A stretch of DNA of 15,546 nt from JBCBKZ01 sp039026975 (GTDB lineage Bacteria > Bacteroidota > Bacteroidia > J057): contig JBCCLI010000127.1 of assembly GCA_039026975.1 (NCBI GenBank), positions 1 through 15,546 on the forward strand. Reading direction: 5' to 3'. How positions within the stretch are numbered: position 1 is the first letter of the stretch; each line of letters starts with the position of its first letter. The translations under genes and the position numbers were made by a program. The notes beneath the pieces are model-generated. The model saw only the letters and a list, made by a program, of their open reading frames with translations, did no database searches and was not told the DNA's origin. Below are positions 7,036 through 13,501 of this stretch, in pieces.

Positions 7036-7070
7036 TCCCTCTGAGCTATTGGTGAATAGGATCTCAGGGA
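7036..7070 (+). other. Hairpin in spacer before the oxidoreductase gene
   Basis: CTATT (7046-7050) pairs with AATAG (7055-7059) around GGTG. Below it, TGAG (7042-7045) pairs with CTCA (7063-7066), and TCCC (7036-7039) with GGGA (7067-7070), giving a bulged stem of 13 pairs. There is no T-run after it, so it looks more like an mRNA processing or stability element than a Rho-independent terminator. Confidence 0.35.
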
Positions 7071-7091
7071 AATAGTTACTCACTCAAAATC

Positions 7092-8507
7092 ATGCAATTA
7101 GAGATTATGGAAAGTGTATCCAGACGCAAATTTCTCACCCTGGCCAGTATGCTGGCTGCAGGTAGTTTTCAGCCCCTTCCCGCCTGGGCGTTTCAAAGTG
7201 AAACCACCAAGTTAAAAGTAGCCCTCGTAGGTACAGGCATCAGGGGTATCTCCTTTTGGGGAAAAAGGCTAGTGGACCAATATGGGGACTTACTGGAATT
7301 TGTAGGACTAAGTGATATCAACCCTGGCCGGTTGGCCATGGCTAAAGCATATATGGGTGTGAGCTGTGATACCTATGCTACAGTAGAGGAAATGATTCAA
7401 ACGGCTAACCCGGATCTACTGATCGTCACCACAAAAGACTCTACCCACCATGAATTCATCATCAAGGGATTAGAAATGGGCTGTGATGTGCTCACGGAGA
7501 AGCCCCTCACTACAGATGAAGATAAATGCCAAGCCATTCTGGATGCAGAAAGGAGAACCCAAAAGCGCGTCATAGTAGGCTTTAATTACAGATGGAGCCC
7601 TTATATGACCAAGGTGAAGGAACTGCTTCACCATAAAGCCATAGGAAAGGTTACTTCCGTTGACTTCCACTGGTACCTAAATACCTATCATGGGGCGTCC
7701 TATTTTAGGCGTTGGCATGGATTGAGGCAGGATGGAGGAACGCTCTGGGTGCATAAGGCCACCCACCACTTTGACCTGCTGAACTGGTGGCTGGATGCAG
7801 ACCCTTCGGAGGTGTTTGCCTATGGGGCCCTAGAGCACTATGGCAGCAATAATCCTTTCAGGGGGAAAAACTGTAGGGACTGCCAATACACACGGGACTG
7901 TAATTTCTACTGGGATATCACTAAAGATGAGCATATGATGAAGCTGTATGTAGATCATGAGGAATATGACGGCTACATTCGGGACAACTGCCTCTTCCGC
8001 CATGACATCAATATTTACGATAAAATGTCTGCCCAAATTAAGTATGCCAATCAAGTGGTAGTTAATTATTCACTCACTACCTACTCTCCATTTGAAGGCT
8101 GGAGAATAGCCTTTAATGGGACAGATGGCCGGATAGAAGCTTGGCAGGATATTCCCTGGATGAAGGATGAAGAACTAAGCCAGGAAGCCCTACATGCTGC
8201 AGAGATGAACCAGGGAGAAGAGGAGATTACAGCCACTAAGCCCATCATTCTCCATACTAATTGGAATAAGTATGAGACCATCTCTGTCCCCTTTAAAAGA
8301 GGAGGGCATGGCGGAGGAGATTCCCGACTTCAGGATAAAATTCTCCGGAACCCAAATAATCCTGATCCTTTAAAGCATGCCGCAGGCAGCAGGGATGGAG
8401 CTATGTCCATTCTCATAGGGGTAGCTGCCAGAAAAAGCATAGAATCTGGACATCCCGTACGCATAGCAGAACTTACAGATCTTGAACCCAGAGCTAAAAG
8501 GATTTAA
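7092..8507 (+). CDS. Tat-exported Gfo/Idh/MocA family oxidoreductase
   Basis: This is a 471-residue NAD(P)-dependent sugar oxidoreductase. A twin-arginine signal (SRRKFLTLA at 10-18, hydrophobic stretch, PAWAF near 30-34) indicates export in folded form. The Rossmann motif is GTGIRG (47-52). The family Glu-Lys-Pro is at 136-138 and the substrate-side HKATHHFD at 221-228. A cysteine cluster C261-x2-C264-x5-C270 (NCRDCQYTRDCNFYWD) follows; similar cysteine inserts occur in other Bacteroidota members and may bind a metal or form disulfides. The start could be ATG 7092 or ATG 7107; both leave the Tat motif intact. It follows the DUF4861 gene by 90 bases. The sugar substrate is unknown; an oxidation or an oxidation-dependent glycoside cleavage in the periplasm is possible. 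Confidence 0.9.
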   Translation: MQLEIMESVSRRKFLTLASMLAAGSFQPLPAWAFQSETTKLKVALVGTGIRGISFWGKRLVDQYGDLLEFVGLSDINPGRLAMAKAYMGVSCDTYATVEEMIQTANPDLLIVTTKDSTHHEFIIKGLEMGCDVLTEKPLTTDEDKCQAILDAERRTQKRVIVGFNYRWSPYMTKVKELLHHKAIGKVTSVDFHWYLNTYHGASYFRRWHGLRQDGGTLWVHKATHHFDLLNWWLDADPSEVFAYGALEHYGSNNPFRGKNCRDCQYTRDCNFYWDITKDEHMMKLYVDHEEYDGYIRDNCLFRHDINIYDKMSAQIKYANQVVVNYSLTTYSPFEGWRIAFNGTDGRIEAWQDIPWMKDEELSQEALHAAEMNQGEEEITATKPIILHTNWNKYETISVPFKRGGHGGGDSRLQDKILRNPNNPDPLKHAAGSRDGAMSILIGVAARKSIESGHPVRIAELTDLEPRAKRI

Positions 8508-8605
8508 ACAAGCTTATCAGCTGTAGGGCGCACATCCAGCGAAAATTCAAATTTTTATTTTTAAATATATTCCAATTATTGTTTCTCCTGATGCAATTTT
8601 AACCT

Positions 8606-8627
8606 ATATTGAATATATATTCAATAT
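8606..8627. repeat. 22-bp perfect palindrome next to a start codon
   Basis: The half ATATTGAATAT is followed directly by its exact reverse complement ATATATTCAAT shifted to complete a 22-base perfect palindrome (centre between 8616 and 8617). It ends two bases before the ATG at 8630. As DNA it could bind a dimeric regulator. As RNA it could fold and hide the start codon. It is all A/T except one G and one C. Confidence 0.6.
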
Positions 8628-8629
8628 TT

Positions 8630-9862
8630 ATGTGTCGCTTATTCTGCCTCATACTTATCTTGTTATCATCCAATGCGCTCAAAAGTCAAAATTTAGTTCC
8701 TAATGCAGGATTTGAGTCTTTTACTAATTGTCCTGATGGATCTTGCCAGTGGAACTACTTGGATAGCTGGGATAATGTAAATGGCTCTTTGGCCTGTAAT
8801 CAGTCTGCAGGTTCGCCGGACTTCTTCCATACCTGTGGGGACGGCTTTTTCGAATTACCCTTAACGCTAAATGGAAATGTAAATGCCTTAGGAGGAGATG
8901 GTATTGTAGGCCTATCAACCTACGTTAGCTTTGCAGGTAATTTTAGAGAATATCTTTCTGTTGAACTTACCCAGGCTCTTACCATAGGTAAAACGTACAA
9001 TGTACGGGTTCCCTTTACTAATGGCACCTCAGATCCCGGAGCCTCTTATGGAGGTTTTGGGACAGAATTTGGCGTCCATTTTTCTACAGGGGCCTTAACT
9101 CAAACTGGATCAGATCCTATCCTTATTTCTCCCACTTTTGAAACTACGGGAGCTGTTTTTAACACGGCATGGCAAACCCTACTATTCTCATTCGAAGCTA
9201 CTACAGCAGCTACCCATTTGACCATTGGAAATTTTCGCAATGATGCCAACTCCACCTACCAGCAATTTGCCACACCTTCCAGTGCTATGTTCAGTTATGC
9301 TTATTACTTCTTTGATGATATAGAGGTAGAAGAAGCAACTATTTTATCAGCTAACTTTTCAAGCTTTGAAGCGAGGTCAACTGAAGGAAAAATAGCCATT
9401 AGTTGGAATGTGGAGCAAATACAAGAGGGAACCTTCTTATTAGAGAAATCTATTGGCTCAACTACCTTTAACTCAATTGCCAAAATTGATGTGAACCAAT
9501 CAAGGGAATCCTACCATTACCATGATCTTGAACCCAGACAAGGCATCAATTACTATAGAATTAAATACCTTGATATAGATGGAGAATCTACTTATTCTCC
9601 TATCATATCCGCCACATACGCTTCTGAAAAATATTGGGATATAGTTCAAAATCCATCGACACTATCAGTATCCATCCTCAGTGAGGAAACAGTTCCCTGG
9701 GAGGTAAATCTATTTAATTCCAGTGGTCAAGCTGTTTGGCATGCTAGCCTAAGGAATAAAAAAGAATTACAGCTACCTACCACTCCCTTCCCAAAGGGGA
9801 TTTATGTTCTTAAGATAAGGAGCAATCAGCAGATGACTTATAAGAAAATTCTTATTCAGTAG
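8630..9862 (+). CDS. Secreted T9SS cargo protein
   Basis: This is a 410-residue protein from the ATG at 8630. The frame also has a TTG at 8609, but the ATG gives a proper signal peptide (MCRLFCLILILLSSNALKSQ, about 1-20) and I prefer it. The mature part begins NLVPNAGFESFTNCPDG, a start common in Bacteroidota surface proteins, and continues as a beta-rich domain to about residue 236, ending YYFFDDIEVEE, as in jelly-roll carbohydrate-binding-like modules. Residues about 243-328 form a fibronectin III-like domain (ending INYYRIKYLDIDGESTYS). The last 70 residues are a type A T9SS sorting domain (start VQNPSTLSVSIL, end KGIYVLKIRSNQQMTYKKILIQ). It would be exported by Sec, then by T9SS to the surface. 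No catalytic motif is visible; adhesion or sugar binding is plausible. Confidence 0.88.
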   Translation: MCRLFCLILILLSSNALKSQNLVPNAGFESFTNCPDGSCQWNYLDSWDNVNGSLACNQSAGSPDFFHTCGDGFFELPLTLNGNVNALGGDGIVGLSTYVSFAGNFREYLSVELTQALTIGKTYNVRVPFTNGTSDPGASYGGFGTEFGVHFSTGALTQTGSDPILISPTFETTGAVFNTAWQTLLFSFEATTAATHLTIGNFRNDANSTYQQFATPSSAMFSYAYYFFDDIEVEEATILSANFSSFEARSTEGKIAISWNVEQIQEGTFLLEKSIGSTTFNSIAKIDVNQSRESYHYHDLEPRQGINYYRIKYLDIDGESTYSPIISATYASEKYWDIVQNPSTLSVSILSEETVPWEVNLFNSSGQAVWHASLRNKKELQLPTTPFPKGIYVLKIRSNQQMTYKKILIQ

Positions 9863-9884
9863 ATTTACCTTAAACAAAGAAAAA

Positions 9885-9913
9885 GCCCTACTCCATCTTC
9901 CAGGGAATAGGGC
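9885..9913 (-). terminator. Terminator-like hairpin, T-run on minus strand
   Basis: GCCCTA (9885-9890) pairs with TAGGGC (9908-9913); inside, TCC (9892-9894) pairs with GGA (9904-9906). Read on the minus strand the hairpin is followed by TTTTTCTTTGTTT, a good Rho-independent tail. Read on the plus strand it follows the T9SS gene by 22 bases but has only a distant, interrupted T-run. It may end the T9SS transcript weakly and a minus-strand transcript strongly. Confidence 0.55.
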
Positions 9914-10035
9914 AAACTGCTTGTTTTAGACTACTTACTACTACTAGCCAGACTTTCCGGGAAAGTAGTGTAACTTGTTAGAAAACCTCAGGATGAGGCA
10001 AGGGGGAATTACGGTTTTCTATTTTATCTAATTTT
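9914..10035. other. Structured spacer; candidate small RNA or leader
   Basis: No protein frame is convincing here. Several inverted repeats stack up. ACTTTCC (9952-9958) and GGAAAGT (9960-9966) are separated by one base; ACTACT (9940-9945) can instead pair with AGTAGT (9964-9969). AGAAAACC (9980-9987) pairs with GGTTTTCT (10013-10020), with CCTCA/TGAGG (9986-9990 / 9994-9998) inside and sharing its CC. On the plus strand the 8-bp stem is followed by ATTTTATCTAATTTTTT, so it could terminate plus-strand transcription. On the minus strand the set leads into the strong terminator at 9913-9885. Confidence 0.35.
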
Positions 10036-10053
10036 TTCTAATCAACTGTCAGG

Positions 10054-10077
10054 TGTATAGAGCAAAACCTCTATATA
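10054..10077 (+). other. Hairpin in leader of the dlgD-like gene
   Basis: TATAGAG (10056-10062) and CTCTATA (10069-10075) pair around the loop CAAAAC. A G-T and a T-A pair extend this to nine pairs. It ends 36 bases before the ATG at 10114 and could be an operator or an mRNA leader element. Confidence 0.4.
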
Positions 10078-10113
10078 ATATACTGCCTATTTCATACTAT
10101 TTTTTGTCAGAAC

Positions 10114-11124
10114 ATGAATAAACTTATACGCATCCCCTATGAAGATATGATCCTTGAATTTTCAAGGGTATTAGAAAAGTACCTGGAAGGGGAAGAGAAG
10201 AGATCCTTATGTGCCAAGCTTTTTGCAAATGCAAGTAGAGATGGGGTAGCCAGTCATGGATTAAACCGCTTCCCGCTATTCATAGATTACATTGAGCAGG
10301 GATTCATAAAACCTGAACATGAACCTCGGCTGATCCAACAGATGGGGAACATCCTCAGATGGGATGGGCAGTTTGGGATAGGAAACCTGAATGCCTGGCA
10401 CTGCATGCAGCATACTTTACAAGTGGCTAAGGAGCAAGCCTGGGCTATGAGTACCCTGAGCTATACTAATCACTGGATGAGAGGTGGTAACTTCGGTTGG
10501 CAGGCAGTAGACCAGGGATGTATAGGCATCTGCTGGACTAATACTATCCCCAATATGGCAGCATGGGGTGGAAAAAAAGCTGTGATAGGGAATAATCCGC
10601 TAATTGTAGGGCTGCCTCACCCTGAGACTCCCATGGTATGGGATGCAGCCATGTCCCAATATTCCTTTGGGAAGCTGAATACCCATAAAATTAGACAAAC
10701 TCCCTTGCCCATGCCAGGGGGGTGGAACCAGAAAGGGGAACTTACTACGGACGCTCAAGCTATCCTGGAAGGTGGGATCGTCCTGCCTATTGGCTTTTGG
10801 AAAGGAGCGGGGCTATCCCTTATTCTTGATATACTAGCGTCAGGCTTATCTGGTGGAGAAAATTCTCGTAAAGTGGGAGACCGCAAGAATGAGTATGGTG
10901 TTTCTCAAGTGTTTATAGCCATAGACCCTACTAAACTCGGACTCTCAGACAGCTGGCAAAACAATATGACTGACAGTTTGAATTTCTATTTGGCAGATTC
11001 CCTAGAGGCCCCAGGAAATAATATTAGGTATCCAGGCCAGCATACGCTCAAGATTCGAGCGGAAAATATGGAATTAGGGGTACCCGTAGATAGCTTTTAC
11101 TGGGAGAAGGTATTGTCTTTATGA
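10114..11124 (+). CDS. dlgD: 2,3-diketo-L-gulonate reductase (3-dehydro-L-gulonate 2-dehydrogenase)
   Basis: This is a 336-residue cytoplasmic NAD(P)H-dependent oxidoreductase of the malate/L-lactate dehydrogenase (Ldh_2) family. It matches E. coli YiaK/DlgD in many blocks: GVASHGLNRFPLFIDYIEQG (44-63) with the catalytic-type His48, WDGQFGIGNL (83-92), NHWMRGGNFGWQA (119-131), GCIGICWTNTIPNMAAWG (135-152), IGNNPLIV (158-165), GFWKGAGLSLILDILA (227-242) and EYGVSQVFIAID (260-271). DlgD interconverts 2,3-diketo-L-gulonate and 3-keto-L-gulonate in ascorbate-type sugar-acid catabolism. Length equals the family norm. The start at ATG 10114 gives the expected N-terminus. It is followed 87 bases later by a GH3 gene. 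The rest of the ascorbate/L-xylulose pathway is not in the window, so the true substrate may be a related keto-acid. Confidence 0.88.
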   Translation: MNKLIRIPYEDMILEFSRVLEKYLEGEEKRSLCAKLFANASRDGVASHGLNRFPLFIDYIEQGFIKPEHEPRLIQQMGNILRWDGQFGIGNLNAWHCMQHTLQVAKEQAWAMSTLSYTNHWMRGGNFGWQAVDQGCIGICWTNTIPNMAAWGGKKAVIGNNPLIVGLPHPETPMVWDAAMSQYSFGKLNTHKIRQTPLPMPGGWNQKGELTTDAQAILEGGIVLPIGFWKGAGLSLILDILASGLSGGENSRKVGDRKNEYGVSQVFIAIDPTKLGLSDSWQNNMTDSLNFYLADSLEAPGNNIRYPGQHTLKIRAENMELGVPVDSFYWEKVLSL

Positions 11125-11153
11125 GGCCTACTTGGAGATTCTCATAGCTTGAG

Positions 11154-11176
11154 GCTGTTTATTTTCCAGCTTTTTT
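11154..11176 (+). terminator. Weak terminator-like hairpin between dlgD and the GH3 gene
   Basis: GCTG (11154-11157) pairs with CAGC (11167-11170), and six T follow directly (11171-11176). A stem of only four pairs with a nine-base loop is weak. Read-through into the GH3 gene is likely even if the element is active. Confidence 0.25.
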
Positions 11177-11211
11177 CTTTCTTTGGGCCGCATAAAAATT
11201 GAGTCCAAATT

Positions 11212-13374
11212 ATGAGTCAACGTGTAGCCTCCCTTATAGCCAGTATGAATCTTACCGAGAAAATCGGTCAGATGACCCAATTAGATATTTCCACCATCTG
11301 CATAGATCCCATCCAACAGGATTTCTGGGATACAGCAGAAATTATCCTGGATGAGGAGAAACTGGCTTACTACCTTACCCATTTTCAGGTAGGGTCCTTT
11401 TTAAATGGCAAATCTATTCCTGTGGATCAGTGGATACAAGTAGTCAAAAAGATCCAGGAACTCAGCTTGAAACATCAGCTCCACCAGATTCCTACTTTAT
11501 ATGGAATAGACCATGTCCATGGAACCAATTACCTGGAAGGAGGAACCGTATTTCCACATAACATTAACATTGGTGCTACCTTTAACCTGAGTTATTCTGA
11601 AGCGGCTGCTCGCGTGACGCTGGCAGAATCCCTTGGCCTGGGGCATCTGTGGAACTTTGCGCCCATTCTGGATGTGGCTCAGCAACCTCTATATCCCAGA
11701 TTCCACGAGACCTTTGGGGAAGATCCTTACCTATGTGCCCAGATGGGCAAGGTCTATATAGAGGCCTTGCAGGAAAGAGGAGAGGAGCACCCCCTACAAA
11801 TAGCAGCCTGCGCCAAGCACTTCCTGGGATACTCTGAACCTAAATCCGGCTTTGACAGATCCCCTTCTGAAATCAGTATGCAAAGGCTCAGAGAATACCA
11901 CCTACCTCCCTTTCAAGCAGCAGTGGATGCAGGCGTAAGAACTTTCATGATTAATAGTGGGGAAATAAACGGGATTCCCGTTCATGCCAGCCCTGAAATT
12001 CTCACAGGACTCCTGAGAGAAGAATTAGGCTTTGAAGGGGTAGTAGTAACAGACTGGGAAGACGTGATTAGGCTTCATAGAGGGCATAGGGTAGCTGCCA
12101 GCATGAAAGAGGCAGTGTATCTGGCCATCACTGCAGGTATAGATATGTCCATGACCCCTCTTACCACTGATTTCTGTGTGCTTTTAAAAGAATTAGTAGA
12201 GGAAGGACATATTAGTGAGGAAAGAATAGATACCTCGGTTAGGAGAATTCTCCTCCTAAAAGAAGAGTTAGGCCTTTTTGATCAGCCGTATCCCACAGAA
12301 GTAACGCCTACCTCTGAGGACAAAGCAGCTTTCAAACAGGCCAATTATCAGTCAGCAGTGGATTCATTGGTACTTCTCAAGAATGAAGATGAGATTCTCC
12401 CTTTAGCAGCTGATAAAAAAATCCTGGTGTGCGGCCCTAATGCCAACCTGAAAAACAGGATTTGTGGAGGATGGACTTGGCGGTGGGTATTGACGGAAGA
12501 CACCTGGTATCCGGAAGATATGCGGACCATTTTAGGGGGTATGCAAGAAGCGTTTGGGGAGGAAAAAATCCTAAGTGGGGACAGGTCAGAGATGCAGGCC
12601 CTGTCAGAGGAAGCAGATGTCATTCTATTTGCAGCGGGAGAAGAAGCCTATTCAGAAGGATTTGGAGATATACTGGATTTGAATCTCCCGGAAGACCAAC
12701 TGGAGTGGCTGGAAGAAGCCATAGCCACAGGAAAGCCTGTAGTGCTAGTCCTCCTGGAAGGAAGGCCTAGGACCTTCCCTAATCAAGCAGATAAATGCGC
12801 TGCCATTATATGGGCAGGCCTCCCAGGCTTAGAAGGGGCACCAGCCATAGCAGCTGTGCTATCAGGTAAGGAAAACCCTTCTGGCAAGCTGCCTTTCACC
12901 TATCCTTATAAGCAGGGGCATGTTCTCCCATATAACCATAAACCCTCGGCCTTCTCTGATACCCAGCCCTTTGAAGATGGGGATGAACGTTGGAGATATG
13001 CTATTGGGCATTTTGGTAGGGGTCTTAGTTATACCAGCTTTGAATATACGGACCTGGACCTAAGCACTGATACCCTCTCAGGCTCAGACGAGCTCACTGC
13101 TAAGGTTACCATCACCAATACAGGTACAAGAGCAGGGAAAGAAGCCGTGCTATGGTTTCTCACAGATGAGTATGGACAGATTAGTCGTCCCGTTAAAATG
13201 CTGAAGTGGTTTGAGAAGGTAGAATTACAGCCTGGAGAATCTCTTAGCTGTGAATTTAATATTCTTCCTCAAGTACATCTGACCTATCCGGATGGAGATG
13301 GGGTAAGCATACTGGAAACGGGTACGTTTATGCTCTCAGTTGGCAACTTGAAACAAAGGTTTATATATGAATAA
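11212..13374 (+). CDS. Glycoside hydrolase family 3 (beta-glucosidase-like), apparently cytoplasmic
   Basis: This is a 720-residue GH3 enzyme with all three usual parts. The N-terminal barrel (about 1-355) shows EKIGQMTQ (16-23), GIDHVHG (98-104), HETFGEDPYL (165-174), the Lys-His-Phe pair (202-204) and the nucleophile Asp281 in VVVTDWEDV. The second domain (about 375-570) starts at SLVLLKNEDEILPL and holds GGWTWRW (419-425) and GEEAYSEGFGD (476-486), where the acid/base Glu of related enzymes lies. A fibronectin III-like domain ends the protein (about 615-715). The family removes terminal beta-linked glucose or xylose. There is no signal peptide: the barrel begins right at the ATG, and an in-frame TGA at 11200-11202 excludes a longer start. 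It probably acts on imported oligosaccharides. It follows the dlgD-like gene by 87 bases. Confidence 0.93.
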   Translation: MSQRVASLIASMNLTEKIGQMTQLDISTICIDPIQQDFWDTAEIILDEEKLAYYLTHFQVGSFLNGKSIPVDQWIQVVKKIQELSLKHQLHQIPTLYGIDHVHGTNYLEGGTVFPHNINIGATFNLSYSEAAARVTLAESLGLGHLWNFAPILDVAQQPLYPRFHETFGEDPYLCAQMGKVYIEALQERGEEHPLQIAACAKHFLGYSEPKSGFDRSPSEISMQRLREYHLPPFQAAVDAGVRTFMINSGEINGIPVHASPEILTGLLREELGFEGVVVTDWEDVIRLHRGHRVAASMKEAVYLAITAGIDMSMTPLTTDFCVLLKELVEEGHISEERIDTSVRRILLLKEELGLFDQPYPTEVTPTSEDKAAFKQANYQSAVDSLVLLKNEDEILPLAADKKILVCGPNANLKNRICGGWTWRWVLTEDTWYPEDMRTILGGMQEAFGEEKILSGDRSEMQALSEEADVILFAAGEEAYSEGFGDILDLNLPEDQLEWLEEAIATGKPVVLVLLEGRPRTFPNQADKCAAIIWAGLPGLEGAPAIAAVLSGKENPSGKLPFTYPYKQGHVLPYNHKPSAFSDTQPFEDGDERWRYAIGHFGRGLSYTSFEYTDLDLSTDTLSGSDELTAKVTITNTGTRAGKEAVLWFLTDEYGQISRPVKMLKWFEKVELQPGESLSCEFNILPQVHLTYPDGDGVSILETGTFMLSVGNLKQRFIYE

Positions 13375-13501
13375 GATTTTTAGGAATTATAAATTCATTA
13401 AAAATTTAACCTAATTTTTTACATATTATCAATTAATTTGCCATAATTAGAGTTATTTTTACAAATATTATGAAATAGTTCCCAAAGTTGAATTTGTAAG
13501 T

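Noticed and set aside
8520..8540. GCTG...CAGC as a terminator after the oxidoreductase gene
   Set aside because: The stem has only four pairs with a 13-base loop, and the T-rich stretch begins more than ten bases after it.
8609..8629. TTG start for the T9SS cargo protein
   Set aside because: The ATG at 8630 gives a normal signal peptide, while the TTG would place the palindrome inside the coding region and add an atypical leader.
9931..9946. Short TAC/CTA repeat run as a possible phase-variable tract
   Set aside because: There are only about three perfect units, in a non-coding spacer and with no coding frame to switch. The bases are better explained as one arm of an inverted repeat.
12348..12770. 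Open frames on both strands inside the GH3 gene (12348-12623 minus, 12462-12770 plus)
   Set aside because: They are shadows of the GH3 coding frame, rich in Ser/Arg with no recognisable motifs.
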